Positions 45,460 through 59,536 of a stretch of 64,000 nt of DNA are shown piece after piece; position 1 is the stretch's first letter, and the number at the start of each line of letters is the position of its first letter. The stretch comes from Cryptomeria japonica (lineage: Eukaryota; Streptophyta; Pinopsida; Cupressales; Cupressaceae). The stretch covers positions 723,750,649 through 723,814,648 of the forward strand of contig NC_081413.1 of the NCBI RefSeq assembly GCF_030272615.1, read 5' to 3'. A program made the translations under genes and the position numbers. Below the pieces are notes generated by a model that saw only the letters and a program-made list of their open reading frames with translations, was not told where the DNA came from and did no database searches.

Positions 45460-47958
45460 TTAAATGTGGAGTGGAGTATTGTGTGGATGGGTCAATGAGA
45501 TATTATCATGCTTAGAAAAGGTGAGGTTATGAGGCCCTGTCATATGAGCTACCATGGCTTGGAATTTGTCAGTATCCAGATCTTGAGGTACATTTGTTTC
45601 TAGTAACGCTTGTTCCAATATGTCTTTGTGTTTTGGTGAAATTTTTAGCAACTCCAATATGGATATTTGAGAAGGATTTTTGCGCAGTTGACTGACTAGA
45701 TCATATTGAATTTTAGGTACGGTGTTTGTTGTTGACATATGTCCCTTTAAGACATATTTTTGAGCTCTGGTTGTTACATTGATAGATTCATGTTCACGCT
45801 TATCTCTGATTGTGATGATGTTTACTTGATTATCCATAGCTGATATATGATTGATGGTGTTATTGTAAATGTGATTGATGCGAGCTCCATGTGTATCATT
45901 CGAGGTTGAGGCTCCATCCTTGTTGTAGTTTGGAAGAGGATTTTTAAAGGCTCCATGGTCACCATTTGTCTTGAGACCATTGACTGTTAAATCGCCTCTA
46001 TCAATCATGTCTTGAACAATGTTTTTCAGTCTCATGCAATCATTGGTTTGATGACCTTTGTTGCGATGAAAATCACAAAAGTGTGAGTCATTCCACCAGG
46101 GTGGTTTGATTTGTGGTTCAAAGTTGTTGATCACTAGTAAGGAGATAATTTTGTTTGCTAGGAGTTCTCTGAATGCTGACTCCAGTGATTGTCCTAGTGG
46201 TGTGTAAATGTGTTTTGGAAAGTTGTTTGCATTACCCCGTGAGTTTGGATTAGGTCCTCGATTGGCATTATTGTTTTGGGTATTGTTGGTGTTGTTTGTG
46301 TTGAGTTGATCTTGATTGGTATTCGGTGCATAGGTGTTAGTGCCTTGGTTAGCACCTTTGGGATTTTTTGTAGCTTGAGGATTACTTGATAATGCTAGCA
46401 CTAGTTGCTTGGATTTTGGGTCATTTGATTCATTTCCTCCTTCATTTCCATTGTTTTTGTTTCTGGTCTAGAACCTGGATTTGTCTAAGTTGTTGTTGTT
46501 TTGGTTGTTGTAATTGGATGAACTTGTGCCTTCTTTGAAAATTTTTAATGTTTCTTTCTTGACACATGCTTCTTCTACTTGGATTCCATTCTCAATCAAT
46601 TTGGCGAAAGATGGTATGCATTGAAGCTTGAGTATGTAACTCATCTCACTATTCAAGTTGTTGACAAAAATCTCCATCTTTTCCTTTTCAGGCACATCTC
46701 GAGGATATCTTGAAACCATATGCCGCCAACATTGAAGGAATACCATGAATGTTTCATTGTTTTTCTGTTTGGTGTTACGGACATCTAACATGGTGATAGC
46801 GTGCTGAATGTTATAGGAATATTGAGTTATGAATTTTTTGACTAGTTCATCAAATGATCTGACGGGAGGTGTGATTTTGGATAACCATTCCATTGTTTGC
46901 CCTCCCAAGCTTCTGGGGAATAACCTCATCAAATAGGTGTCATCATGTGTGAATTCAAGACTCATTGTACAGAATTCTCAAACATGATCATGGGGATCAC
47001 TTTTCCCATCATATTTGTCAAATTTTGGAATGTCTGAGTTCGGGGGAAAAGGCACCATGTTTAATCGTCTGTCAAAAGGATAAGGACAAATTTCAGTTAA
47101 GGAGTACTATACTATTGTCCCTTGTTGCATGTCTTGCATTTGTCTTTGTAACATTTGCATTTGTTGAGTGAGAGCAATCAAAGGTGCATTATTTTGTCGA
47201 GGGAAGGGTTCTTCTCTTGTATTTGTTCTCAGCTGAAATGGTGTGTGGAATAGTATGTTTGGTTCAGGGATGTCTTGCTCGGGTAAGTTCTGTTCTGGTA
47301 GATTTTGTTCATGTATGTTTTGTTTAGGGTCATGGGCTTCTTCCTCTCTTTGTCATTCTTGATATTCATAATGTCGAGATCTTGTTCTAAAAATGTTAGT
47401 GTCTAAATCTTCAGGAAGTTTAACTCCTTTGCTTGTGAGCATGAGCAAATATTTTTCTTTGTCATTTTCCATGAGCCTTTCCACAAGCTTTTGAAACGAA
47501 GTGCTTTCTTGACATTCTTGAAGAAGTTTTTCAGAAATTTCAGTGTCCTCTAGATTTGGATGCTCGAAAGGATTTGATAATATCTGATTCATGCTGGATT
47601 CCAGTTGCATTTCACTTTGTTTGTTTCATTGAGAGCAAGTAACAACGGGCATCTAGTAGAAGCTTTCTGTGACAAAAGGAACAAACTCTTCATCAATGTT
47701 TTGTTCAGGGGTTGGTGGTTCAAATCAGGGTATGTTATAAGTGATGCACTCTTCGAGAAAGAAGGCTGGATTGATCTTTCCTCCATGATTTATTTGTTGG
47801 CTAAATGCGGATTTTTGACAGAATGCTCTACTCCTTAATGGTTCCTTGTCAAATTCGTTTGTTTTGTCTTGAAGATATAATCGTATATGACGAAGGAATT
47901 TTCGATGAGATTTGAAGAAGTTGACGATTGATCTATAAAAATTTATTTCTTTTGGCAA
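45460..47958 (-). pseudogene. Gag of the large gypsy element
   Basis: One main frame runs from ATG 47958 (MPKEINFYRSIVN) to 45460, with several stops and short frame changes (for example near 47590-47720 and 46402-46467). The capsid domain is at 46468-46965 (FPRSLGGQTMEWLSKI, FITQYSYNIQ, ETFMVFLQCWRHMV). An Asn-rich linker (about 46230-46340) leads to the CHHC knuckle CDFHRNKGHQTNDC near 46040-46085. The segment 47353-47960 is a charged N-terminal extension. The start was chosen as the first ATG of the protein-like frame after the long leader. Confidence 0.8.
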
Positions 47959-48504
47959 GTTTCGAAGAACTCGGTTGTTGTTTCTTCAACTTAGTGTTAT
48001 GATAAATATTCTTTCTTCTCAGAATATGAGGATTAGTCATGCACAAGCGATCAATGGTTTCCTTTGATTTGTTTTGGATTCAATTTAGCTTGTTTTGGAA
48101 ACTCAAGTTTTACTTAATCAAAATGAAGGTTTAGATGGCCCCTCACGACAAAGTGTGTCAAATGATATGGAATACAAGCTTTCCTGATATGGAAACTCAA
48201 TTTGACAACTTGGAGTTTTAAAACAAGTGTGTTTTGAGATAAAAATATGTTTGATTAGAGGACTTGTTTTCCACTTGTGATGATGTTTCCTGATTTTGAT
48301 AGGAGAGATATGTTTATCCTGCGACTAGTTTCAGATTTTAGACAACTTTGTTTGATGGAAATTTTGTTTTAGAAATAGCTTTTGATACTCTATTTTTGGT
48401 TTTTTGCTTGATGAAGTTCAGGCTGATGAAGGAAAGCTTTCAAAATTCTTTTCAAAATTTTCAAAATTGACTTCTGTTTTGTCCCCTATTTTTCCAGTTT
48501 TGGC

Positions 48505-48895
48505 TATGCGCTAAAACAGAGACACAATGTGCTATAGAAATTTCTCAACGTGCTAGCGAAAAGACTCCACGTGCTACGCTGCCCCCTGATATGCGCTAAT
48601 TGGTTTATTTTTCTTTTGCCTTGGTTCAAAAGGTTATGCACCAATATGGGCCGCCTATGCGCTAACTATTAAACCCTACGCGTTAAAGTTTGGCTTCCAC
48701 GCGCTAAGATGATGCTGCAACGCGGTAAGATGATGCTGCAACGCGCTAAACTGTTTTCAAAACGCGCTATTTGAAACTGTTGGTTTTGGATTCTGGTGAA
48801 GCGATAATGTTAAGTCTTAATGCGCTAAGGAGAAGGTTTAATGCGCTAAAAGATGGTTCCCACGTTCTAAGAAATTGCTCTTATGCGCTAAACTG
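48505..48895 (-). repeat. TTAGCGCAT/TTAGCGCGT motif array, main cluster in the gag leader
   Basis: About 18 variants. The plus strand reads ATGCGCTAA, CACGCGCTAAG, AACGCGCTA and CACGTGCTA. Read in the gag sense (minus strand) the consensus is TTAGCGCAT or TTAGCGCGT. Spacing is roughly 15-30 bp with unrelated spacers, apart from one 24-bp exact doublet (AAGATGATGCTGCAACGCG) near 48705-48745. Confidence 0.85.
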
Positions 48896-50407
48896 CCTTG
48901 ATATATTTTGACTTAGTTGTTTTTCTACGATTTTTGGAATTTTGCTTTGAGTTTTTAGTGCTGATAGATGATTTTCTGAAGTAACAAATGAAAGCACGAC
49001 ACCAAAGAGACAACCATTTTGCTTAATCTAAACAATAAGTGTATGTTTTGCGAGGATGTGTTCAAATCCTCAATGTTTTGATAGGTTTAGATACAACATG
49101 CACTTCAGTCAGACTCTATATTCAAGGGTCATAAGCAATATCATAGCCCACTAGTTTCGATACTCCATCAGCTCAAACAGTCGTGTCACCCCCTAGGGGG
49201 TGCCCATTTTTTTGCCTTTTGTCAGAAATTAAGTCAAAGTGAATTGCTTTACAATTGAGTAGTTATCTTGGGAGATATATGGTGAGCGATCTTGGGGGCG
49301 GATTCTTCCCCCACCCTTGCACTATGATATTGCAAATGTCTGGTTACTAACTCAGCTCAAAGCTTCTATGCTAAGGTTTGTAATCAGGCTTCCGTTTGGC
49401 CGTCAGTGATAAACTCCCTCAAGAGGCTTCCCAACCTTTAGAACAAAGGCTTTACGTATCTCAAGGATACTGGGAGAAGGCTAATCGCTGCGCGCAACCG
49501 TTAAAAAGGACTTTCGTCACTTTCCACTTTTGATTATAGTGGGTTGGAACACTTGGCTTCAAAGTCATTTCCCACTTAGGTTGTCCCCTTCACATCGGCC
49601 AAAAATGGCTTTAAGAGTTTTTCAACCCTTCAGGAAGGCAGGCCTGCTAAAGGATTTATTGCTTGAAGTAAAGAAATCTTTAAGAGTGGTTTGGCTTTTT
49701 GATCACCCAATTAAGGGGAGAGCATATACCTTCCATTTTGAGACAAAGCGCACAAGTTCTTTTTAGCCCTTCAAAGCAATGATTTGCTAATTCTGTATGG
49801 AGATGTTGCTCCACGAAAACATGGTGCTCCTTTTAACCTTTCAAGGCAATGATTTTCTGATCTATTAAGAAGGAATTTGGTCAACAAAATAAATGCGATG
49901 CTTTGTCAATAAAAAAATCGATTTGAAAGGGGAAGGTCTTCCCTCTTTAGTTGCAAATGACCTTTGGACTTTGTGTGATTCTTTACTTTGGTAAAAGTTA
50001 AAACGGATCCTTTTATACACCAAAGGATGGTGAAGTTCTTTTTAAGCCATTTGTTTGCAAAACTTGAAAAAATTTGATTTGTTCTTTTTAAGATCCAATT
50101 TGAAAATTTTCTCTCCTAGAAAAGCAAGGAAAAATTGTTTTGTGGTTCTTTTTAAAGCCCAGACAAAGTGAGTTCAATTTTACCAAACAAGAATAAAAAA
50201 TGATTTATATTTTAACTACCTTAACTAAGTTAGTAAAAACTTAAACTATTTATGATCCTAGAAATAAAATTAAGCTCCCATTTGCAAGAAACTGTTAAAA
50301 ACCCTGCAAGATACCAAGTAAAATCATTAGAAAATTTGTGGGTTTGGTGGACTTCAACAAGTCTAATTTCACATTCGGTTATAGTTTTTAATTTTGCCTC
50401 TGTCTGT

Positions 50408-50506
50408 GATGCGCTACAGAACAGACTGTATGCGCTACGAGATAATCAGGATGTGCTATCAGACAGACCCGATGCATTGAACTGTTTTCCAAATGCGCTA
50501 TTATAT
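50408..50506 (-). repeat. TAGCGCAT motif array, second leader cluster
   Basis: Five variants about every 22 bp; the plus strand reads GATGCGCTAC, TATGCGCTAC, GATGTGCTAT, GATGCATTGA and AATGCGCTAT. Same word and same orientation as the main leader cluster. Confidence 0.8.
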
Positions 50507-52159
50507 TATTCTCTGGTGCAGGGGCACTAGGCATGAAGACAACTTGGAAGACACCATGGAAGCATGACAAGGAGATGTATGGGTCTAATAGACTCAATTA
50601 TGATGTCTTGAAGCCAATTATGACATTTTATTGTAATGATCCTAATGTAATGATTAATTGTCCTAATGGACCTAATAAGGCCATAGGACCAAATATAGGA
50701 TTTCATGGGTATAGAATTGGTAAGGATCTCAAAGGTGTTTAGAACTATTTGATAAATCATTTTGATCCTTTAGAAGTCATTAGGTTGGGGTAGAAGTCCA
50801 TTTCATAAGAGTTTTAAATTCAAAAATTTGAAAATAGTGGCTAGTGTCATTTTGGGGGGGGAAAGCTAAAAACTTGTTTGTTAAGTATTTTAATCATGAA
50901 TAACTGATGGATTTCAGTTTGGGAAGTTAGGGGAAGGTATTATAAAACCTTGGAATTCCATTTTGGTGGGGTTGGATGCTACAGTACGGATGTTGTATGG
51001 ATTTAACATAAAAAGTGAATAAAACCTTCATTTTCTTGCAATTTCTTGTGTTTTGTTGCTTGAAAGTGATTGATCTTTCATGGTATAAGCCTTGGGAAGT
51101 CATTAAACATTGTAATAAGTGATTTGGAATGATTTTGTAGCAGTTTTTTCTCATATTTTGTCATTTGTGCTGACTGTCCTAAAATTTTCTGAGTTGTATC
51201 ATTGGCATTGAAGGCCCAAAATGCAATTTGGAGCCCTTCTATGGATGTAAGGTCCTGTTTCTCATAGAGGAGGCTCTATATAACATGTATAATATGATCC
51301 TAACAAAGTAACTTGCAGGAAGTGTGGTTTGACAGGTGATCACCGTGAGTTGGATGAAAGAGAAGTGAGTAGAAAGCATAGCAAGCCTATAGCAGCAAAA
51401 GATCTACCTTAACAAAGGGGTATTTTAATGATTGGATATGTCTAATATGGTCTAGGAGAAGGTGTATGAACCTTGATTAAGTTGCAGCAGTGCTGGGAGA
51501 GTGGTTAATCAAGAAACCCTTGGTTTTGGGAGCCTATTGGTGAGGGCTTTGGGGTTTGCACATTAAACAAGATCATAGAACCTAAAAAATTGGATTTTCC
51601 TTGGTTTGGAGTCATAAAAAACTACTGTTGAGAGTTTAAAGGTTGGGGGATAAGTATTTTATATACTTGCTTTGTAAAAGTGTGGGTTTTTGCATAAAAA
51701 ATAGTCTAAGTTTTAGGACAGCAAAGGCATGGTCCAAAACAACCATACTTAATTTTTATATATGTTGTATTAAGCCGAAAAGGGTATCCAAAAAGATATT
51801 TTTTTTTGGAAGTTATTTGGGAAAAATTGGAGAAACTGAATTAATTCAGCCTTAAGTGGGCTAATTGGGGCTCTAGGGCTAGTAGCAGGCATAGTGGGGT
51901 TTAAGAGTATGGAGAAGTCTTGAAACCTTAAAACTAATTGAAACTTGTTGAATTGGGCTGGAATAAGTGGTTGAAGACACTAGGAGTCATAGTGGAGAGT
52001 TGGGTATTGATTTGCCCCTTTGAAGCCTTAAAGTGCCTTGGAAACACTAGGCAAATGCAAGGAGTGTGAAGCACTTGAAAACATATTTTCTTGAAGTCAC
52101 CTAAAACCCTTGACCCTCTGCATCATTCTCCTATGCCGAGAGCTACAGAAAAATGTTAG

Positions 52160-52264
52160 TGAGGATGATGCGCTAAGGTATGGTCTGCACGCGCTGGGGA
52201 ATGAGTCCTATGCACCAAATAATGAGCCGGATGCACTACAAGATCAACCAGATGCGCTAAGGGA
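52160..52264 (-). repeat. TAGCGCAT motif array, third leader cluster
   Basis: Five variants; the plus strand reads GATGCGCTAAGG, CACGCGCTGGG, TATGCACCAAA, GATGCACTACA and GATGCGCTAAGG. It lies only about 80 bp from the primer-binding site. Confidence 0.8.
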
Positions 52265-52346
52265 TGCTTCCTACCTGCTGATTCCTATTTCCCGCGTAGC
52301 TGCAAAAATGTTTATTTTTAAAAACTGATTTGATTAATAGGGTAGT

Positions 52347-52364
52347 GCCCCACGGTGGGCGCCA
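52347..52364 (-). other. primer-binding site of the large gypsy element
   Basis: The minus strand reads TGGCGCCCACCGTGGGGC four bases after the LTR end (CACACA TTTC). The TGGCGCC core is a frequent primer-site start in plant Ty3/gypsy Tat elements. Confidence 0.85.
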
Positions 52365-52368
52365 GAAA

Positions 52369-53835
52369 TGTGTGCGGGAAAAGTGGGTCAATGAAACTTA
52401 AAAAGTGAAAATGTGGTCTCAAAGAGGCTTGTTCACACACCCACGAGACTTCTTGGTACAAGTTATGGAGTCATGAAGAATGAATCAACTTCCCAAGGTT
52501 GGTTCCATGGTTCTCTATTTCACAAGGTCCCTCAATCCAATGCCTTTGCTCTCAAATCACTGAGCAAAGTGGCTTAGGGATGACGAATGCAAGAACGAGG
52601 GATGCTTATGATTGGTTTAATTATGAAATGCATCCTATCTATACATGATTCTACAAATGAAATAAACTAAATTATAAGATGATAAGATTAGTAGCAATAC
52701 TATCCTAACATGATATGCTAGTTTATGATTTAAGCTAATGATAAAGGAAATAGTCTAAAATGCTTATTAGATTAATTCCTATTACAAAGAGAAGCTAGAT
52801 GTATTGATAAATTTGAGCATAAATGAGATACTAAAAGCTTGCATGGATCCTTAAAATGGAGGAATGAGAGCTCTTTTTATAGTTAAAATAGGGCAATAGA
52901 TGGTCAAGATTGATGGAGTTAATCAAGGGTCAAGATTGAAAGTTATCAATCCATGTTTACAATTTTCATCAATGAAATGGTGACAATTGTCAACATAAGA
53001 CTGCTTGAGAGGAGATGAAATAAGCATTAAATGCTTGAGAAGACCTCATGGTTACCTTAGGAGGTAAGAGTTAAGGTTAGGTTAGGGTTATCCAATGGAT
53101 AAAGCTTTTACCCAAGGGGTAAACTCTTGTGCAAAGGTTAAAGGGATAACCATGGTCAAAGCAATGAATTCTTGATGAGACCCCTAGGTTAGATGAGGGT
53201 TAAGTTAGTCAAAAAGTCTCTAACATACCACTAAGGGTTAGTTAACCATTAATGGTTTGAAGACTTTGGGGACAGATTTGTAAGAGTCCTTCCAAATTTG
53301 GGGGTATTCAATAAGTTAGCTTGTTGAATCGATAAAGGCTTTAATGTCTTTTGAAGACTTTACTCCAAATTTGAGAAGTGACCTCCTCAAATTTAGGGAA
53401 AATGGATAATGGATGGGTTTGGGTTAATTGATTAAGATTAGATGGATTCTAGAAGAAATTAGGAATAGGGTTAGGATGCAAGTGGGAGATGTAGGATTTT
53501 GCAAGTGGATGAGGGATAATAGGATTAATTAAAATAAATTGCTTTATTTCAATTTGGTTGCAAGTTGGGAAATTAAATAAATTAGATTTATTCAATTTGG
53601 GGTAAACTATTAATTAAATGTAAATTTAATTAAAAAGTAAGAAGAAGGGATTTGAATAAAATGATTTATTCAATTAAATGATGTAAAAGGTTCTAGTGAA
53701 TTTAACTAAGTAAATTGAATAATTTATTTAATTAAATAGAAGAATGTGGATGATTTAATTAAATTAGATTTAACTAAATAAAGGAATGAACATAAAATAT
53801 TCATTTAGGAATATGGTTATTTTTATATGTCTACA
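52369..53835 (-). repeat. 5' LTR of the large gypsy element
   Basis: About 1,467 bp. The plus strand begins TGTGTGCGGGAAAAGTGGG and ends ATATGTCTACA, so the minus strand has TG...CA ends. The right boundary is supported because a recognisable copy of the dispersed repeat starts at the next base. The interior is AT-rich toward the right, with repeated AATTAAAT words. The partner LTR is not in the window. Confidence 0.75.
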
Positions 53836-55000
53836 CATACAATGTATCTACATATACTATTTGTACAAAATCACATAAGAATGATGAAAACAATCTATAC
53901 AATGCTGCACTACTATGTGTTGCACAACGCATAATGTTGGTGTACAATGTATCAGTAGATGATGAAATAGTTAATAGGGAACTTGGTATTGTAAATAATA
54001 TAGTCTAGTCTAAACATACTAGGTTGCTTGATTTGTCATTTTGTGTGATTGTTGAGTTTGATAAGTATGTAGGTGTACTATGAGACATGAATAATAATAA
54101 AAAAGAAGTGTTTTTTCTATCTATTACAAGAGACATTCATACAAAAAAATTGATATAAAAGTCAAGCTCTAATAATACACAAATCACAAAGGCTAACATA
54201 AGAAAGAGAAATAATAGATATTGGTGATTCAGATTGGTGACTAGAGAGAACATGTTTGACATTCACTGTTATCGCTAAATAAATTCTGTCATTTCATTAT
54301 AAATTTTACCACCATTCTCATTTGAATGTTGATCAAAGATATACAATACATGTTGCATAACCAACAAAAAAATAAAGAGCAATAATAATAATTGCCTTGA
54401 AGCTAATACTTCATGGAAACCTTCAAATGAATGTCTAGTTTGCATGAATTTGATATGTTTTCTATATGATTTGGTAGATTTTTCTCAATAAGAGACATGA
54501 TATTTCCATGATTTTCTATATGATTTAGTAGATGTTCTCAATAAGAGACATGATATTTCCACATTTCATGATTGCGATTAAGAGTTTTTCTAGCTAATAT
54601 AATGATTGCAATATTATTACATTAGTTATGCTAATATTTCCACATTTTACAATTTCTTCTTCTTTTTACCCAAGTCGTTGATCCATAAATATTTTGGTTC
54701 AAACTTCATTTTCTTCTCGACCTCTTTCTTCTTCGCCTCCCTTGCCATATGTTGTTACACTTCCTTAACATAAATGAACTGCTTTAGTGCCTCCTACCCC
54801 AAATACGCCTCCTCCATCCAAGCACCTCTGTTTGCACCATCTTTCCTTAAGATGAAGGGTTTGTAACCCAACTCTTCCCATACACAACTAGTATTAAAAG
54901 AATGAAATACTTATCGTATTAATTATGATAATATCTTGTATTTTAACTAGTAAGAAAGTGTTATCATTGATATTAATATAGATTAATTTTTGTATATCTT
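53836..55000 (-). repeat. dispersed repeat family copy, interrupted by the large element
   Basis: The reverse complement of 53836-54040 matches 21440-21778 closely (ACAATACCAAGTTC, CCAACATTATG and GATTTTGTA words in order). 53950-55000 is colinear with 26200-27690. A 57-bp tandem duplication (TTTTCTATATGATTT.GTAGAT to GATATTTCCA) lies at about 54457-54570. The copy begins abruptly at the LTR end, so the large element appears to have inserted into it. Confidence 0.7.
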
Positions 55001-56454
<1,454 letters not shown>

Positions 56455-58190
56455 TGATGTCAATAATCCCTCCAATTATAGAACCATTATGTTAAATCCT
56501 TTGTTTGCAAAGTTATTTGGCAGTATGATAGAAAATAAAATCAGCAAGTGGGTGGAAAAAAGTGATAAACATGCTAAAGGCCAAGTAGGTTTCAGACCTA
56601 AGCATTCCACGGTGGATCATGGTATTACTCTAAGGCACATCATTGAAAATTTTGGTAGCAAAAAGAGGAAGCTTTTTGTTGCTTTGTGGATTTCAAAAAA
56701 GCTTTTGACACGGTACCAAGAGATAAGCTTTGATAAAGAATGGAGGAAATAAGGGTTCCTATACATCTTAGAGCAGATGTTCATAGGTTGTAGGAGGAGG
56801 TTAAAGTCAAAATTCGAACTTCAGCTAGCATCTTCAAAAGTTTTAGGAGCGATATTGGGGTCAAGCAAGGGTGCCCTTTGTCCCCTACACTCTTTGGTTT
56901 ATAGATTGACAAATTTGAAGAATGTTTAAACCTTCAAGAAGGGGATGATGTCCAGTTGGGTGAGTTTGTGATAAGGCTCATTTTGTATGCGAATGACATT
57001 ATTTTGATTGTTAGATCTGCTCTTGGCTTACAAGAGCACTTACACTCTCTTGAGCAATTTTGTAGAGTTGTACGTATGCAAGTCAACATTAACAAGATGA
57101 AAGTGGTGGTTTTCTCCAACAAAAGAAAGTATAACCAGCATAAGTTCTTCTTTGAAGTAAGTGTTCTTGAAGAAGTGACAAACTATAAGTACCTCAGAAT
57201 TAACTTCAACAAAAATCTAAGTTGCGAAGGTTGCCAAAAGAAGAGAATGTTGGGAGGTTGAAAAGCATTTCAAAATAGGTGTAGAGAGGCAGAGTTATGG
57301 GATTGGAAGATTACCCAAACTCTCTTTGGGCTTTTAGTGCTTCTGGTTGTACTTTATGGCTGTGAAGTGTGGGCCAACAACACCTTTGTTTTATAGTGGA
57401 AACAAATTGAGCATATCCAAAAACGTTTGATTACAAACAAGTTCAAACTCAAAAGATTAGTCCCTTATGATATCATGTTTTGTGAAGTGGGGGTTGCGCC
57501 TATGGAAGCAATCACTTTGGCAACTCATTTGTTATTTGAAAAGAATTGAGCAAATGGAAGAGGGTTGATGGCCTAAGGTTGTCTTCAATGACACATTATG
57601 CAAAAGAAAGAAGACTTGGATGCGCCAATATAGCAAATGATTTAGAAAATGGGATACATATTTGAACATGTGCCCCACGAATAGTAAGGAGACAAAGGCT
57701 TATGTTATGGATAAGTTCCACAAGCACACTTGGAGTAAGGAGCTAGAGAGAAAGAAAAAATATTATATTGAAGAGTTTAACCCCTCTCGTAACCATCAAC
57801 AACAAGCATACATAGGGGCCAATTTATCATGGAAAGCCAAAACCCTCATTGCTCAATTAGAACTAACTCTCATCAGCTTCGATGTGAAACTGGACATTGG
57901 AAAAGACTGAAAGAAGCTTGAGAGGAAAGAGTGTGCATTTTTTGCACTTCAGGTAAAGTTGAAATAGAAAAACACTTCATTCTAGAATGTGACGCTTTCA
58001 AGGCCAACAGGGACAGTTATGAAAAACTCTTGCAGACAACTCTTGGGAAAATTTATTCAATGAGAGGTTTGTGGAGAAGCTAGGGGCTCTCATCATCACA
58101 CTGCACAAGAAAAGAGTTGTAATACAAAAGTTGATTTTTAAGGGTTCTGTCTCATAGGCTATAAGGGGTGGGACCAGTAGTTGAACGAGG
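56455..58190 (+). pseudogene. 5'-truncated LINE (non-LTR) reverse transcriptase
   Basis: Frames in order carry NPSNYRTIML (56470), GQVGFRPKHSTVDHGITLRHIIE (56580-56650), FVALW with a displaced KK.FDT.PRD block (56680-56720), GVKQGCPLSPTLFGL (56855-56905), LILYANDIILI (56980-57010), and a C-terminal CxxC...H...C motif (CTSGKVEIEKHFILECDAF, about 57945-57995). The order is that of LINE RT, thumb and C-terminal zinc motif. The catalytic YADD is YAND. Several stops and at least three frameshifts are present. There is no endonuclease domain, so the copy is 5'-truncated, the usual result of target-primed integration. No clear poly-A tail or target duplication was found. Confidence 0.85.
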
Positions 58191-59430
58191 TCCAATATTT
58201 GTTATGGCAATTGTGCTCATAATATCCAATCTTAGCACAAATTTAAATTATATATTATAAATAAATAGTCCACATGTAAATAAAAAAACAACTAAATTTG
58301 TTGGTCAAAATAGACCTATACTTAACACATAAGAACCTGTAAGTGTTATATAAAAAGTACAAATATACATTTATTAACAATCGAAATAAATAGTTTTTTG
58401 TTTGAAATAAAATATCATATCTATCCACTATAAGTGTGTCATTTAAAAAATAGGATGCTCGTTTAATAATATAAGATACTTGCTTAAGCAAGTATTGTTG
58501 TCATAGTGAAAAAATAGTATTCCTATGTGTACAACTATTAGGGTAGCAATGTATATTCATTGAAGTATTTCATATTAATAATTTGTCCTATCACAAATAT
58601 AAAAGGTGAGGACAACAAATACCTTGTATTTTTCAATGAAATGAGAAGGATTTTCAACAAGTTTTAGTGTTCAACTATTGGTACATTTGTGTTGGATATA
58701 AGTTGTATTTTATATAATAATGTGCTTTTTCTATAAGAGCAAATTTTTTTTTTGTTCAACTATTGATCCATTTATGTTGGATTTACAACTTAGAGATAAC
58801 AAATATTTATGGTTACTAATATGCATTTGGTCCATTTATGTTGCATATAAGTTATACTCTAAGTAAAAATATGATATTTTACTAACAAGAAATGATATAT
58901 ATTTTTTCAATTATTAGGTATTTTTAGATTAAGTTTTGGTGGAATCTTTAAAAAGTCATTTTTTAGATACTTCGCCGTAGATGTGTTATTTTAACGAGTT
59001 GCTAGTTAAATGTCTATTTTACATTTCTTTAAAAAAAATGGTGGTCTTACGATATTCCATGTGATGGCTACATGTTGATGAAGTTAGCCCTAACGACTAT
59101 TGGTCCCTCTTCCCTATTTAGCCTCGTAGACCTTAAAATAATTTCTTGTTCTTCTATTATTTTGGCCTCACAAAAGAAAACAAAAACTATTATAAAAATA
59201 ATTAAAAATATATCCACCTAGAGTGTACATTGACAGTTTCTATAAATTCACATGGTGCTGGACCCTACCAGAAGTAAAACGAAACTCCACAAAGAAGTCC
59301 AAACAACTGCTTTAGGGTACAGCTTTTTTATTAATTATTTACCAAGGCCTTTATTAAAGGACGAACTTTCTAAAAATCCATTAATATGGTTCCATAGGAA
59401 ATTGTCCTCTTTTCCATAGAAAAGCGAAAA
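58191..59430. other. AT-rich region upstream of the GLR gene
   Basis: No gene content seen. Contains poly-A/T tracts and TATA-like words. It may include the distal promoter of the GLR gene, but no specific element can be named. Confidence 0.5.
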
Positions 59431-59438
59431 AAAGTAAT

Positions 59439-59446
59439 ATTATATA
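59439..59446 (+). promoter_or_regulatory. candidate TATA box of the GLR gene
   Basis: ATATAGGC within ATTATATAGGCAC, about 290 bp upstream of the main ATG. It is the best-placed TATA-like word before the leader. Other TATA-like words exist nearby (for example near 59240). Confidence 0.35.
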
Positions 59447-59536
59447 GGCACTAGAATTTATATCATCACAAACTTGCTTGTAATAATTTGTTGAGATTCA
59501 GACCGAAGCATGTATTGAATTTGATTTTTAGCCTTG

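Larger units (their letters stand above)
47959..52346 (-). other. long leader between LTR and gag of the large element
   Basis: About 4.4 kb with no recognised protein. It contains three clusters of TTAGCGCAT-like words (listed separately) and poly-T-rich stretches. Short plus-strand frames (49530-49766, 50252-50530) show no motif. Very long leaders, sometimes with an extra ORF, are known in Ogre-type Tat elements, but no such ORF is readable here. Confidence 0.6.
27959..53835 (-). mobile_element. large decayed Ty3/gypsy retrotransposon, probably Tat lineage, with antisense PMD gene
   Basis: Minus-strand order is LTR (52369-53835), primer site (52347-52364), long leader, gag, protease, RT, RNase H, a second RNase H, integrase, then the oppositely oriented PMD unit and a candidate polypurine tract. 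The order RT-RNase H-second RNase H-integrase, and an antisense gene after pol, are features known from plant Tat/Ogre elements such as maize Grande. Without the 7.66-kb insertion at 33222-40877 it would be about 18 kb. Coding frames contain many stops and frameshifts, so it is inactive. The left LTR is missing, so the left limit given is only where a polypurine-like tract is seen. Confidence 0.8.
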
